Shown: piece after piece, positions 18,310 to 27,447 of the stretch
Position numbering within the stretch: position 1 is the first letter of the stretch
Layout of the letters: each line of letters opens with the position of its first letter
Assembly: GCF_900119895.1 (NCBI RefSeq)
Contig: NZ_FQLR01000003.1
Coordinates: forward strand, 292,228-356,227
From: Collinsella phocaeensis
GTDB taxonomy: Bacteria > Actinomycetota > Coriobacteriia > Coriobacteriales > Coriobacteriaceae
Reading direction: 5' to 3'
DNA: 64,000 nt
Position numbers and translations under genes: made by a program
The notes under the pieces: generated by a model
Told to the model about the DNA's origin: nothing
Seen by the model: the letters and a program-made list of their open reading frames with translations, nothing else
Databases searched by the model: none

Positions 18310-19710
18310 CTACGCCTGCTCCTCAGCCTCGCGGTCCGTCGGACGCAGGAACACGAGGCGGGGCTTGTCCGAACGATCGTCGTCCTCGCCCTCGCCCGCC
18401 TCCGCCATGGCCGCGAGCTCCTCCTCCGACGGCGCCGTCACGCGGACGAGCGAGATGCGCTGCCCGCGCATGGACTGCACCTTGAACTTGTACCCGTCCT
18501 TCGCGAACACCTCGCCGATATCCGGAACCGAATCGCAGGTATCCATGATCCAGCCGGCAAGCGTCTCGTAATCGTCGCTCTCTTCGATGGGCCAGCCCAT
18601 CTCCTGCGCGTCGTCGCAGCTGAAGCGACCGTCGACGAGCCATTCCCGGCGCGACAGCCGGGTGAGGTACTTGTTGTCGGGATCGAACTCGTCCTCGATC
18701 TCGCCCACGAACTCCTCGACGATGTCCTCGATGGTGATGATGCCGGCCGTTCCGCCGTACTCGTCCACCACCACGACGATCTGCTCGTGCGCGGTCTGCA
18801 TCTCGGAGAGCAGCGGCAGGATGTCCTTGGTATCGGGCACGAAGGTGGCGTCGCGCATGTGCTCGCCCACCGGCGTGACGCCCGCCCCGTCGAGCATGGG
18901 CTCGATCAGATCCTTGATATGCGCGATGCCCACGATGCAATCTTGGTCGTCGCGGTAGATGGGCACGCGCGAATAGCCGGTCTCGCGCATGGTGGCGAGA
19001 ACGTCGGAGATCGGCTCGGTGTCCTCGCACATCGTCACGTCCACGCGGGGGACCATCACCTCGCGGGCGACCGCATCGCCCAGATCGAAGACCTCATGGA
19101 TGATGCGCTTCTCCTCATCGAGCAGGGTCTCCTGCTCGGAGATCATGTACTTGATCTCCTCTTCGGACACGTTCTGGCGCTCGTCGCCGCTCTTGATGCG
19201 CAGCAGGCGCGCGAGGCCGTTGGCCGACGCCTGCGTGAGCCACACGAGGGGGCGGGCGACGTGGCGAAACACATCAAGCGAGCCCGCGACCTGCTTGGCC
19301 ACGCCCTCTGCGTTCGCGAGCGCGATGCGCTTGGGCACCAGCTCGCCCACCACGATGGACAGATAGGAGACGATCAGGGTGATGAGGACCGGAGCCAGGC
19401 CCGGAGCGATCGCCGTGAGCGGGGCGATCCCGAATCCGGACAGCCACGAGGCGAGCGGGTCGGAGAGGTTCGTCGAGGCGACGGCGGACGAGGCGAATCC
19501 GACCAAGGTGATAGCGACCTGGATCGTGGCGAGGAAGTTGCCGGAATCCGCAGCCAGCGCGGCCGCCTTCGCAGCCCTCCGGTCGCCCTCCTCGGCGTCA
19601 CGCTCGAGCATGGCGCGCTTGGCCGTGGTGAGGGCCATCTCCGACATGGAGAAGAAGCCGTTGACGACCGTAAGAACAAGGGTCGTGATGATGCTGATGG
19701 TTATGTCCAT
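18310..19710 (-). CDS. HlyC/CorC (CNNM-CBS) family transporter-associated protein
   Basis: This 466-residue protein has an N-terminal CNNM membrane domain (about 1-190, with NGFFSMSEMALTTAKR and VVGELVPKRIAL), two CBS domains (about 210-335, with MVPRVDVTMCED and VVVVDEYGGTAGIITIEDIVEE) and a CorC_HlyC domain (about 350-435). The acidic tail is rich in Glu/Asp. This family is linked to Mg2+/Co2+ efflux or Na+-driven Mg2+ export. It adds to the other divalent-metal genes in the region. ATG 19710 is the plausible start, but its ribosome-binding site is weak. Confidence 0.9.
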   Translation of the reverse strand: MDITISIITTLVLTVVNGFFSMSEMALTTAKRAMLERDAEEGDRRAAKAAALAADSGNFLATIQVAITLVGFASSAVASTNLSDPLASWLSGFGIAPLTAIAPGLAPVLITLIVSYLSIVVGELVPKRIALANAEGVAKQVAGSLDVFRHVARPLVWLTQASANGLARLLRIKSGDERQNVSEEEIKYMISEQETLLDEEKRIIHEVFDLGDAVAREVMVPRVDVTMCEDTEPISDVLATMRETGYSRVPIYRDDQDCIVGIAHIKDLIEPMLDGAGVTPVGEHMRDATFVPDTKDILPLLSEMQTAHEQIVVVVDEYGGTAGIITIEDIVEEFVGEIEDEFDPDNKYLTRLSRREWLVDGRFSCDDAQEMGWPIEESDDYETLAGWIMDTCDSVPDIGEVFAKDGYKFKVQSMRGQRISLVRVTAPSEEELAAMAEAGEGEDDDRSDKPRLVFLRPTDREAEEQA

Positions 19711-19856
19711 GGGGACGGTTTCGAACCTCCAGATACGAAACGATGAGACGGAAGGGCGGGACGGACGGCGTCACGGGAACCGCACCCTTTTGGCACGCCG
19801 ACCGCTTCACGCCAAGGAGGCATTCCCCATGGCGCGACCGCAACGGCTTACGAGAC

Positions 19857-20648
19857 CTAGATCACGAAGAGGACCACCGCCAAGAACTGCAGGACGCTGC
19901 CGGCAAGCACCCACACATGGAAGATGCCGTGCATGTAGCGGATCTTCTTGAGGACATAGAAGACGGTTCCCACGGTGTAGCACACGCCGCCCGCGGCGAG
20001 CAGGATGAGCGCGGTGGGGTGCAGCAGCTCCAGGAGCTGGGGCAGGCGGAACACCACGAGCCAACCCATGACGAGATAGATGGCGACCGTGACCCAGCGG
20101 GGCTGGCGCTCGCGCATGAACGCTTCGAACAGGATCCCCGCGACGGCGATGGCCCACACGGCGATGCAGAGGGGAACGCCGCCGGCGTCAGCGAGCGTCA
20201 CCAGGCAGAACGGCGTGTAAGAGCCCGCGATGAGCACGTAGATGCAGCTATGGTCGATGATGCGAAAGATGCGCTTGGCACCCTGGGGCGCAATGGCGTG
20301 GTAGAGCGTCGACGCAAGGTATTCCAAGATGAGCGAGATGCCGAACACCAGCGCACTCGCGAGCGACGCCGGATGCGAGCCGTCGACGGCGGCCTTCACG
20401 ATCATGATGACGAGGGCGGCGACAGCGAGGGCCGCACCGATTCCATGCGTCACGGAGTTGACGATCTCTTCGCCCAGGGTGTATTGGGGGATCGCATGCT
20501 TGCGCACCGCGTCGGCGGCGCGCCTCGCCGTTGAACCGGCAGCCTGAACAACGCGCTGCGCCCGCGATGCCGCGTCGGCGCGCGCTATGGGCGCAGGGGC
20601 AGCCGCGACATCGGGTCGCGGCGTGAGACTGTCACTGGCGTCAGGCAT
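19857..20648 (-). CDS. TrhA / hemolysin III family membrane protein
   Basis: This 263-residue protein has a 50-residue polar N-terminus, then EEIVNSVTHGIGAAL and seven membrane helices of the PAQR/hemolysin III fold. The family's conserved His and Asp/Ser residues are in SVTHGIG, STLYHA, RIIDHSCIYVLIAGSYTP and HGIFHVWVLAGS. Homologues influence membrane fluidity; they are not proven toxins. The start at ATG 20648 is the first Met of the conserved frame. GGAGG lies 14 bases away, so initiation a few codons earlier at a TTG is possible. Confidence 0.85.
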   Translation of the reverse strand: MPDASDSLTPRPDVAAAPAPIARADAASRAQRVVQAAGSTARRAADAVRKHAIPQYTLGEEIVNSVTHGIGAALAVAALVIMIVKAAVDGSHPASLASALVFGISLILEYLASTLYHAIAPQGAKRIFRIIDHSCIYVLIAGSYTPFCLVTLADAGGVPLCIAVWAIAVAGILFEAFMRERQPRWVTVAIYLVMGWLVVFRLPQLLELLHPTALILLAAGGVCYTVGTVFYVLKKIRYMHGIFHVWVLAGSVLQFLAVVLFVI

Positions 20649-20701
20649 GGCTTTCGGTTCATCCTCCAAAAAAAAGATTAGACTGTCCGGAACTATAGCA
20701 G

Positions 20702-20740
20702 AACCCGCGCGAGCGCGCATGTGCGCGGAGCACGCGGGTT
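20702..20740. terminator. GC-rich nested hairpin upstream of the hemolysin III gene
   Basis: Outer arms AACCCGCG and CGCGGGTT enclose an inner CGCGCA-TG-TGCGCG palindrome. No T-run follows on either strand. It may end transcription coming from the DUF362 gene or be a structural repeat. Confidence 0.35.
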
Positions 20741-20859
20741 CGTGAATTAATCAATCGGCGATGCCAAGAACTTAACGGTATGCAGACTGCCGGCGCCTGG
20801 CCCAGCCGCATTTTGGGGACCGTCTCCAAATCGGGGCGGGCTCGGGGGAAAGCGCGGTT

Positions 20860-20948
20860 TTCCAGGTACCCCAGGTTGCCGCAAAGAGGAGGACGCGCGC
20901 CTTGCGTGCAGCGCCCGGCGTTTGAGCGGCAAGGCGGGCTACCTGGAA
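20860..20948. repeat. Long imperfect inverted repeat downstream of the DUF362 gene
   Basis: Two 23-base arms (20860-20882 and 20926-20948) match at 19 positions. Each contains TTCCAGGTA at its outer end and TTGCCGC at its inner end. The 43-base interior is itself GC-rich and partly self-complementary. The element sits 8 bases after the stop of the ferredoxin-like gene, so it could act as a terminator or be a mobile REP-like unit. Confidence 0.5.
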
Positions 20949-20955
20949 GCCGCAG

Positions 20956-22158
20956 CTATTTGACCTCGATCAGCTCGTATGAGCCCGTGCCCAGCCCGAT
21001 CTTCTCGGCGTGCTCGATCATCGAGCGCCAGTTGGTGTCCGGATGCGTCATGTTGAAGTGATCGTGCTCGCAGCGCTCCGGCACGCCGTCGCCCGCCTCG
21101 AGCTTGGCGCGCATCTCGGTGAGCTCGGTGTTCGGCATCGCCGGCATGGCCAGCGCCGCATCGATGCACGCCTGGTCGATGGCGACCGGGTCGAAGCTCG
21201 CGAACATGCCGATATCGGGCACGATGGGCGTGTCGTTCTCCGCGTGGCAGTCGCAGTTGGGGCTCACGTCGATGGCGAGCGAGATGTGGAAGCTCGGGCG
21301 GTCCTGCACGATCGCCTGCGTGTACTCGGCGATCTTGTAGTTGAGCACGTCGGCGGCGGCATCGTAATCGGGCTCGATGGCGTCTTGGTTGCACGCGCCG
21401 ATGCAGCGGCCGCAGCCCAGGCACCGATCGTGGTCGATGCGCGCCACGGGCGACTCGACCACGCGGCCGTTCTTGAGCGTGCGCTCGCGCGTGCTCGGGA
21501 AGCTCACCGCACCGTGCGCGCAGATGCGCTCGCAAGCGCGGCATCCGATGCATTTCGCCTCGTCGACGCTCGGCTTGCCTGCCGCATGCTGTTCCATCTT
21601 GCCCGCACGGCTGCCGCCGCCCATGCCGAGGTTCTTCATGCAGCCACCGAAGCCGGCCTGCTCATGCCCCTTGAAATGGGTGAGCGAGATCACGATGTCA
21701 GCATCCATGAGCGCGTGGCCGATCTTGGCCTCCTGCACGTACTCGCCATTCTTCACCGGGACGAGCGTCTCGTCCGTGCCCTTGAGGCCGTCGGCGATGA
21801 TGACCTGGCAGCCGGTCGCATAGGGCGTGAAGCCGTTCTGGTAGGCGCAGTCGATGTGCTCGAGCGCGTTCTTGCGGCTGCCCACGTACAGCGTGTTGCA
21901 GTCGGTGAGAAAGGGCATGCCGCCCAGCTCCTTCACCACGTCGGCGACGGTGCGCGCGTAATTGGGACGCAGGAAGGATAGATTGCCCAGCTCGCCGAAG
22001 TGAATCTTGATGGCGACGAACTTGTTCTCGAAATCGATCTGCTCGATGCCGGCGCGCTTGATGAGGCGGCGCAGCTTGTCGAGCTGGCTCTCACGACCGT
22101 ACGTGCGCAGGTTGGTGTAGTACACCTTCGAAGGTGCGGCGGTGGGTTCGGCAGACAT
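20956..22158 (-). CDS. DUF362 family 2[4Fe-4S] ferredoxin-domain protein
   Basis: This 400-residue cytoplasmic protein has an N-terminal DUF362 domain (about 10-190, with VAIKIHFGELGN and LTHFKGHEQAGFGGCMKNLGMG). A ferredoxin insert follows, with two clusters: CIGCRACERICAHGA near residue 205 and CLGCGRCIGACNQDA near 245. A C-terminal part of the DUF362 domain (CDCHAEND, PIVPDIGMFASFDPVAID) closes the protein. Members are proposed electron carriers or uroporphyrin/iron-sulfur accessory proteins; the function is not settled. ATG 22158 was chosen over ATG 22182 because AGAAGAGG lies immediately upstream. Confidence 0.85.
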   Translation of the reverse strand: MSAEPTAAPSKVYYTNLRTYGRESQLDKLRRLIKRAGIEQIDFENKFVAIKIHFGELGNLSFLRPNYARTVADVVKELGGMPFLTDCNTLYVGSRKNALEHIDCAYQNGFTPYATGCQVIIADGLKGTDETLVPVKNGEYVQEAKIGHALMDADIVISLTHFKGHEQAGFGGCMKNLGMGGGSRAGKMEQHAAGKPSVDEAKCIGCRACERICAHGAVSFPSTRERTLKNGRVVESPVARIDHDRCLGCGRCIGACNQDAIEPDYDAAADVLNYKIAEYTQAIVQDRPSFHISLAIDVSPNCDCHAENDTPIVPDIGMFASFDPVAIDQACIDAALAMPAMPNTELTEMRAKLEAGDGVPERCEHDHFNMTHPDTNWRSMIEHAEKIGLGTGSYELIEVK

Positions 22159-22397
22159 GGCCCCTCTTCTCTCATAGGTCATCAGGCGATAACCGTATGG
22201 TAAGCCCTGGCGCAGCCCTCAAAACAGGCAACGCGGCGCGCTCGATAAGAAACATCCCACATACCCCCCTCCCGCCACGCGCACAGCCACATGTCCGCGG
22301 GTAACGAGCGAGACCCGCTCGTCCGGGCAACCCAGGAGAGCAGGCCTCGTATGCAACATGCGGCGGAACCATGCGGCCGACGCTGCCGCCCGGCGCG

Positions 22398-23942
22398 TCA
22401 GGAGAGCTCGGCGAGCGCGCGCTCGAGCACCGGCCCGTCGGCCTCGCAGGGCTCGGCGCCATGACGACGCAGCATCCGGGTCTCACGGCCCTTGCCCGTA
22501 ACGATGACGAGAGCACGGCCGGCCGTCTCGCGCACGGCGGTTCGGATCGCCTCGGTACGATCCATCTCGATCCGCCAGTTCGTATTGCCCTCGGCCTCGA
22601 CGAAGCGCGCGATGGTGGCACAGATATCCTTCGGGTCCTCCGGACCGGGATCGTCCTCGGTAATAACGATCCGGTCGGCGAACTTGCCAGCAGCCGCGCC
22701 CATGGTCTCGCGACGGTCGACGCCCTTGCCGCCCGTCGCCCCGAACACCACGGCGAGCTCGCGGTCGGGATAGTTCTCGCGGAGGTCTCGCAACATCGTC
22801 TCAAGACTCATGCCGTTGTGGGCGAAGTCCACGACGCCCAGAATGCGACCGTCGGCGCTGGGATACAGCTCCATGCGCCCGGGAACGCGCAACCGCTCGA
22901 AACCGTGAACGATCGCCTCCCGCTCGATGCCCAGGCCCTCCGCGCAGGCGATCGCCCCAAGAGCATTGGACACGTTGAATTTGACCGGCGTCGCCACAAG
23001 GATGTCCTCGGTGAAGCGCGGGGTGCGCACGCAGGCGACGATGCCCCGGTCGGTGTGCCTCAATCCCCCGGCGAACACGTCGGCTGCGTCATCGGAAAGC
23101 GAATAGGTGATCACGCGCTCGCATCCCGCCGCATGGGCGGCGGCGAGAACCTCGTCGACCCGGTCCATATCAAGGTTGACCACGGCGACGCGACTCTGCG
23201 CGAAGATCTTCAACTTGCTCGCGAAGTAATCCTCAAACGTCGGGTGTTCAATGGGCGAGATGTGGTCCTCGCCGATATTGGTGAACGCGCCTACGGCGAA
23301 CTCGACGCCGAGGGTGCGGTCGTACTTGAGCGCCTGGCTCGACGCCTCCATCACCACATGCTCCATGCCGCTGGCGGCGGCGTTCGCAAGCTGCTGCTCG
23401 AGGACGAACGCCTCGGGCGTCGTGAGCTTCGATGTGCCCCAGTTCTCCCCGTCATCGAACTCGATGCTCGAGAACAATCCTGCCGTGCGCCCGCCGACGA
23501 GACGGGCATGCGCATCGAGCACGCTCTTAAGGTAGTACGCGCTCGTGGTCTTCCCCTTGGTGCCGGTGAAGGCGCACACCTTGACGCGACCGGAGGGGTG
23601 ATCGTACGCGGCATCGGCCAGCAGGCCGAGCGCGCGGCGCACGTCGTTCACGAGCAGGCAGGGCACGGGACGGCCCGCGTCACGGCTCACCTCGTAATCG
23701 ACTTCGGAAACATAGGCGACGGCGCCCGCCTCGATGGCGCCCAGCAGGTACTCGCGCTTGAACGCGGCGCCCTTGCACACGAACAGCGTGCCCGGGCGGG
23801 CCATGCGAGAGTCATCGGTCGCGAATGAGACGTCGATGGCGCCGGCGGGGGTGTCGGGGGACGACGACGTCAGCACGCCGCCGGCGCGCAGCACGTCGAT
23901 GTAGTGCGACAGCCGGCAGGCTATCTGGGATGCGAGGGCCAT
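22398..23942 (-). CDS. murE: MurE-like UDP-MurNAc-peptide ligase
   Basis: This 514-residue cytoplasmic Mur ligase has an N-terminal UDP-binding domain (1-120), the ATP P-loop GTKGKTT at 127-133, the TTPEAFVL and MEASSQAL motifs of MurE, NIGEDHI, and a C-terminal domain with FGATGGKGVDRRE. It should add the third stem-peptide amino acid during peptidoglycan synthesis. The substrate motif is TEDDPGPEDP rather than the DNPR of meso-DAP enzymes, so the residue added is probably not meso-DAP. The start ATG 23942 has AAGGAGC upstream. It stands alone, outside a dcw cluster, so it could be a second MurE paralogue. Confidence 0.8.
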   Translation of the reverse strand: MALASQIACRLSHYIDVLRAGGVLTSSSPDTPAGAIDVSFATDDSRMARPGTLFVCKGAAFKREYLLGAIEAGAVAYVSEVDYEVSRDAGRPVPCLLVNDVRRALGLLADAAYDHPSGRVKVCAFTGTKGKTTSAYYLKSVLDAHARLVGGRTAGLFSSIEFDDGENWGTSKLTTPEAFVLEQQLANAAASGMEHVVMEASSQALKYDRTLGVEFAVGAFTNIGEDHISPIEHPTFEDYFASKLKIFAQSRVAVVNLDMDRVDEVLAAAHAAGCERVITYSLSDDAADVFAGGLRHTDRGIVACVRTPRFTEDILVATPVKFNVSNALGAIACAEGLGIEREAIVHGFERLRVPGRMELYPSADGRILGVVDFAHNGMSLETMLRDLRENYPDRELAVVFGATGGKGVDRRETMGAAAGKFADRIVITEDDPGPEDPKDICATIARFVEAEGNTNWRIEMDRTEAIRTAVRETAGRALVIVTGKGRETRMLRRHGAEPCEADGPVLERALAELS

Positions 23943-24124
23943 GATGCTCCTTGTCCTTGACGCGGGCGGCGGGCGCCCGCGACCTTGCAGCGACGATGGC
24001 ACGACGGCGCGGCGCGGAGCCCAAACTTGGCTCCATGATAGATTCTCAAACGGAGCGCGAAGCCCAGAAGACCCTCCTGCCATGCCTTCCACACCGGACG
24101 CCCGCGGTGCGAGGCCGAACGGCA

Positions 24125-24161
24125 GCGCGCGCCAAAGGGGACGTACCCTTTTGGCGCGCGC
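24125..24161. repeat. Strong GC-rich hairpin in the gap before the 266-residue membrane protein
   Basis: The arms GCGCGCGCCAAA and TTTGGCGCGCGC pair perfectly, then GGG pairs with CCC past one bulged T, around a GACGTA loop. The surrounding 320-base gap (23943-24262) holds no other feature I can support. The similar word CCCTTTTGGC occurs near 19786 in another intergenic gap, so this may be a dispersed element. Confidence 0.5.
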
Positions 24162-24262
24162 CGACCCGCATCGAAAACGGCCTCCGGCCGCGGAATCACG
24201 CGCAGCGAGCGGCACGGGCTCGTATACCTTATACATGGAAACCCGAGAGAAGCGAGACGTTC

Positions 24263-25063
24263 ATGCAGACAGCAGGCGAAGACAAGAAGAGCAAGCCGCA
24301 TCGCAAGGCACCCAACGCCTTCGTCGTTCTCGCAGTCATCTTCTTGGTCGTCTTCGCCGTTCGCCCCCTAGGCCTCATCGCGGACCTTCACCCCCTGGAA
24401 GCGTACACGGACACGGGCGTGCACAGCTTCGTCCCCTACGACATCGAGAGCGAAACGCGACGCGAACATTTCCGCTATAGCGGACGCACGCGCACCTTTA
24501 CCAAGTACATGGTGGTCTATAAATCTGATGACGGGCACGAGTACAGATGGACTGACGACCATGAATACTCGTCTCATACCGAAGCGGAAGAAATCGTTCT
24601 CAGGGGCACCCCCGTTGACAAAAAGGTCTTCACCGTGGCCGACGGCTCATACGTCGTCGACGATACCGACCAAACCCCCGCAGACTACATCGAGCACGCC
24701 ATCGTGACCAACGGCGCGATCTCTCTTGCGGCCTTCGTGCTCCTGCTCGTCATTTTGCGGCCATGGATCAAGCGCAACTTCCTCGCCCCGGACGCGCCGG
24801 TCTGGACAGCCGATCGGGTCAAGCAAGGTGTCGCCACGCCGCTCATGATGGCGGGCATCATAGTCGCAGCATTCGGCATCCTCGACTTGACCTATGCCTT
24901 CGATGCGCTTCTTGGGCCGTTTTTGCCGTCGCGCCTGAGCCATGTGCTGTTTGACTCGCCTGCGGCCAGGCCGCTCGTCATCGCTGCGGGAATCGGCCTG
25001 TTCGCCCTCGGCGTGCGGTGGGGCAACCGATATGGATCCAGCGAGGACGCCGAAGACGCCTAG
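24263..25063 (+). CDS. Membrane protein of unknown function
   Basis: This 266-residue protein has a polar N-terminus (KSKPHRKAPNAF), a membrane helix at about 19-41, and a soluble, probably extracytoplasmic domain to about residue 150 (YRWTDDHEYSSHTEAEE, DKKVFTVADGSYVVDD). Three further membrane helices lie at about 152-172, 195-215 and 235-255. The middle domain resembles DUF3592-type loops, but I do not assign a function. The ATG at 24263 follows GAGAGAAGCGAG, a modest ribosome-binding site. It is convergent with the next gene and shares its stop tetranucleotide. Confidence 0.6.
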   Translation: MQTAGEDKKSKPHRKAPNAFVVLAVIFLVVFAVRPLGLIADLHPLEAYTDTGVHSFVPYDIESETRREHFRYSGRTRTFTKYMVVYKSDDGHEYRWTDDHEYSSHTEAEEIVLRGTPVDKKVFTVADGSYVVDDTDQTPADYIEHAIVTNGAISLAAFVLLLVILRPWIKRNFLAPDAPVWTADRVKQGVATPLMMAGIIVAAFGILDLTYAFDALLGPFLPSRLSHVLFDSPAARPLVIAAGIGLFALGVRWGNRYGSSEDAEDA

Positions 25064-25587
25064 AGCGCGTCCTGTTTTTCAGATGAATCCTCGTCCAGGG
25101 ACTCCGCGGCGGCATCCGAGGGATCTCCTTGGCCGAACAGCCAGCCGGTGAGCAGCCCCACAAGCGGCATGAGCCATCTGGCGAGCATCGGATAGGCTGC
25201 CGCCAACACCAAGAACGCGAGGAGGTTGCCGCTCAGCAGGACAAAGACCATGGGCAGGGTGAAGATGAAGATGGCGGCACGGCCTGCAGTGCTTTTCCAC
25301 ATATGACGCAGATAGATGACGCCGGAGTGCCAAAGAAACGCGAGCATAAACATCGCCCATCCGCTAAAGAGCGATAGACCGATCGCAGCGAGCAGACCGT
25401 CCGTCTCGATGAACGGTGGGGTCACGTTACCCCAATCGTCGACACGGGGCTCCATGCAAAACGACCAGCCCCAGGCAAAACCCATGACGCCGGACGCGAC
25501 ATCGATGAGGCACCCGATCTTGCCGGCGCCGCGCCGCAACGACCTGCCGAAAGAGAAGTCAAACTTCGTCGGTATTCCCATGCTCAT
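25060..25587 (-). CDS. Small membrane protein of unknown function
   Basis: This 175-residue protein has hydrophobic segments at about 25-42, 65-95 and 105-150 and an acidic tail SLDEDSSEKQDAL. No family was recognised. The start at ATG 25587 gives MSMGIPTKFDF and is preceded by GGAGG eleven bases upstream. Its stop overlaps that of the convergent neighbour: CTAG at 25060-25063 is read as TAG on both strands. Confidence 0.5.
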   Translation of the reverse strand: MSMGIPTKFDFSFGRSLRRGAGKIGCLIDVASGVMGFAWGWSFCMEPRVDDWGNVTPPFIETDGLLAAIGLSLFSGWAMFMLAFLWHSGVIYLRHMWKSTAGRAAIFIFTLPMVFVLLSGNLLAFLVLAAAYPMLARWLMPLVGLLTGWLFGQGDPSDAAAESLDEDSSEKQDAL

Positions 25588-25736
25588 CCCCCGATCGCCT
25601 CCGTTCGCGTCCGGGCCCCTGGCCGGAGGGCCACTATCAAACGATACGGTATGGAGAGAAGCATATTGCTGCGACCCCGTCGCGAGTAGATTGAGGCCAA
25701 ACGGTCCAAAAGCCGCACTTGAACGGGATGCGCCAG

Positions 25737-25769
25737 AAAAAATGCGCCGGCCCGAATCCGGACCGGCGC
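25737..25769 (-). terminator. Rho-independent terminator of the flavodiiron gene
   Basis: The stem GCGCCGG...CCGGCGC (25744-25769) has an imperfect inner part and is followed on the minus strand by six T (the A-run at 25737-25742). It lies about 55 bases past the stop of the FprA-type gene. Confidence 0.75.
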
Positions 25770-25824
25770 GCAAAGCAGTCGCGATGAGAAACCCTTCGGG
25801 CAGCCGCGGGTGCCGGGCGGCACG

Positions 25825-27009
25825 TTAAGCGCGGGCGTCCTCGATGACCTGCTTGACCGTGGCCTGCAGCTCGGCGAGGTCCTCCTCGGAGGGAATCCAC
25901 TGCTGGGTGATCACAGGGACGGGGAGGTTGAACTTGGCCTTCTCCATCTCCTCGTACACCTGCTTGGGACCGAGCGGGGCCCAGCCGTAGGAACCGAACG
26001 CCAGGCCGATGCGCTGGTCGTTCTTGGGCGACAGGCCGCGCATGTAGGTGAGGAAGCTCGCCACGGTGGGCAGCATGTTGGAGTTGAGCGTGGGCGAGCC
26101 GATGGCGACGTAGCGGGCGTCGCACATGTCGGTCATGATGTCGGAGATGTGGGTCGCCTTGACGTCGACGAGCTGGGCGGAGATGCCCTCGGCGATGAAG
26201 GCGTCGCAGATCTCGCGCGCCATCATCTCGGTGGAGTGCCACATGGAGTCGAAGACGACGACAGCCTTCTCCTCGGTCTTGTAGGCGGTCCAATCCTCGT
26301 AGCAGGCGAGGATCTTGTCGATGTGGGAGCGCCAGATGCAGCCATGGCTGGGAGCGATCATCTTGAGGTCGAGGCCCTTCACCGCGGCAAGCGCCTTGCC
26401 CGCCTGCATGCCGTACGGCCACACGATGTTGGCGTAGTACTTCTTGGCCTGCTTCATGATCTCGCATAGGTCGTTCTCGTCATCGAAGCGCTTGGTGGTG
26501 GCGAAGTGCTGGCCGAACGCGTCGTTGGAGAACAGGATCTGATCGACATCGGAGTAGGTGACCATGTTGTCGGGCCAGTGGACCATGGGCGTGGTCACGA
26601 ACGTGAGCGTACGCTCGCCGATGCAGAGGGTGTCGCCGCTCTTCACGGGCGTCGCCTCGATGCCGAAGTGGGCGTAGACCTCCTTCACGCCAGCGCCGGC
26701 GGAAGCGTAGATCTGGGCGTTGGGGGCGATCTTGTGGATCACGGGCAGGGAACCGGAATGGTCCATCTCCACGTGGTTGGTGATGACGACATCGATCTTG
26801 GAGGGGTCGACCACCTGGGAGATGCGCTGAACGAGCTCGTTGGAGAACGTGGCCTTGCAGGTGTCGATGAGGGTGATCTTCTCGTCCATGATGAGGTAGG
26901 CGTTGTAGGTGATGCCGGCCTCGGTGGTGTAGCCGTGGAACAGGCGCTCGTTCCAGTCGATGCCGCCGACCCACCAAACCTTGGGCGAGATCTCGATCGC
27001 GTTGAGCAT
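25825..27009 (-). CDS. FprA-type flavodiiron protein (A-type flavoprotein)
   Basis: This 394-residue cytoplasmic enzyme has an N-terminal metallo-beta-lactamase-like diiron domain (about 1-250) and a C-terminal flavodoxin domain (about 255-394). The diiron ligands can be seen in NHVEMDHSGS (HxExDH), in MVHWPDNM, in SNDAFGQH and in APSHGCIW. The flavodoxin part has VVFDSMWHSTEMMA and GSPTLNSNMLP. Such proteins reduce O2 to water or NO to N2O in anaerobes, usually receiving electrons from rubredoxin or an F420/NADH partner, which is not encoded nearby. GAGAGGATT precedes the start. Confidence 0.93.
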   Translation of the reverse strand: MLNAIEISPKVWWVGGIDWNERLFHGYTTEAGITYNAYLIMDEKITLIDTCKATFSNELVQRISQVVDPSKIDVVITNHVEMDHSGSLPVIHKIAPNAQIYASAGAGVKEVYAHFGIEATPVKSGDTLCIGERTLTFVTTPMVHWPDNMVTYSDVDQILFSNDAFGQHFATTKRFDDENDLCEIMKQAKKYYANIVWPYGMQAGKALAAVKGLDLKMIAPSHGCIWRSHIDKILACYEDWTAYKTEEKAVVVFDSMWHSTEMMAREICDAFIAEGISAQLVDVKATHISDIMTDMCDARYVAIGSPTLNSNMLPTVASFLTYMRGLSPKNDQRIGLAFGSYGWAPLGPKQVYEEMEKAKFNLPVPVITQQWIPSEEDLAELQATVKQVIEDARA

Positions 27010-27437
27010 GTTGAATCCTCTCTCACAAGTTCATGCTGCTCAGTACCTGCAAAAACAGGTGTTTTTCGCGTCACATGATAGCACGCGGCGCATGCCGTGC
27101 GGAAAGCATCGACGGCAGAACACCGGCAACACAGCGTCCAGGACGGCATGGACACGCGGCTTCAACCTCCTGCGCGCCAGAAGAAAGGAAAGGCGCCTGC
27201 TCCCGCGCTTTTGATAACTAAAAGGCAACTAAAGACGTGGCGCCGAAATCACAAAGATGCAGGTACAAGGCATACCGCTTTTCCAGTTCATCCCGATTTG
27301 TGATTCTGGTGCAACTAAGGCGGGTGGCTTATGAGGCGGCCCACGGCAGTCCTAGCTCCCTTCCACCCCATGGGCAAACGACCCCGTCGCACCCTCAGAA
27401 TTCGACAGGTTGGCCTTAGATTTGGGTGCGCGTATTT
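27010..27437. other. Intergenic stretch without a supported gene, left of the IS256-type element
   Basis: About 430 bases between the flavodiiron gene and the insertion sequence. It contains a short ACCTG...CAGGT hairpin near 27047-27062, likely in the flavodiiron promoter region. No ORF here has a convincing start or family match. It is less GC-rich than the flanks, which fits an old insertion hotspot. Confidence 0.5.
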
Positions 27438-27447
27438 CGATGCGGGG

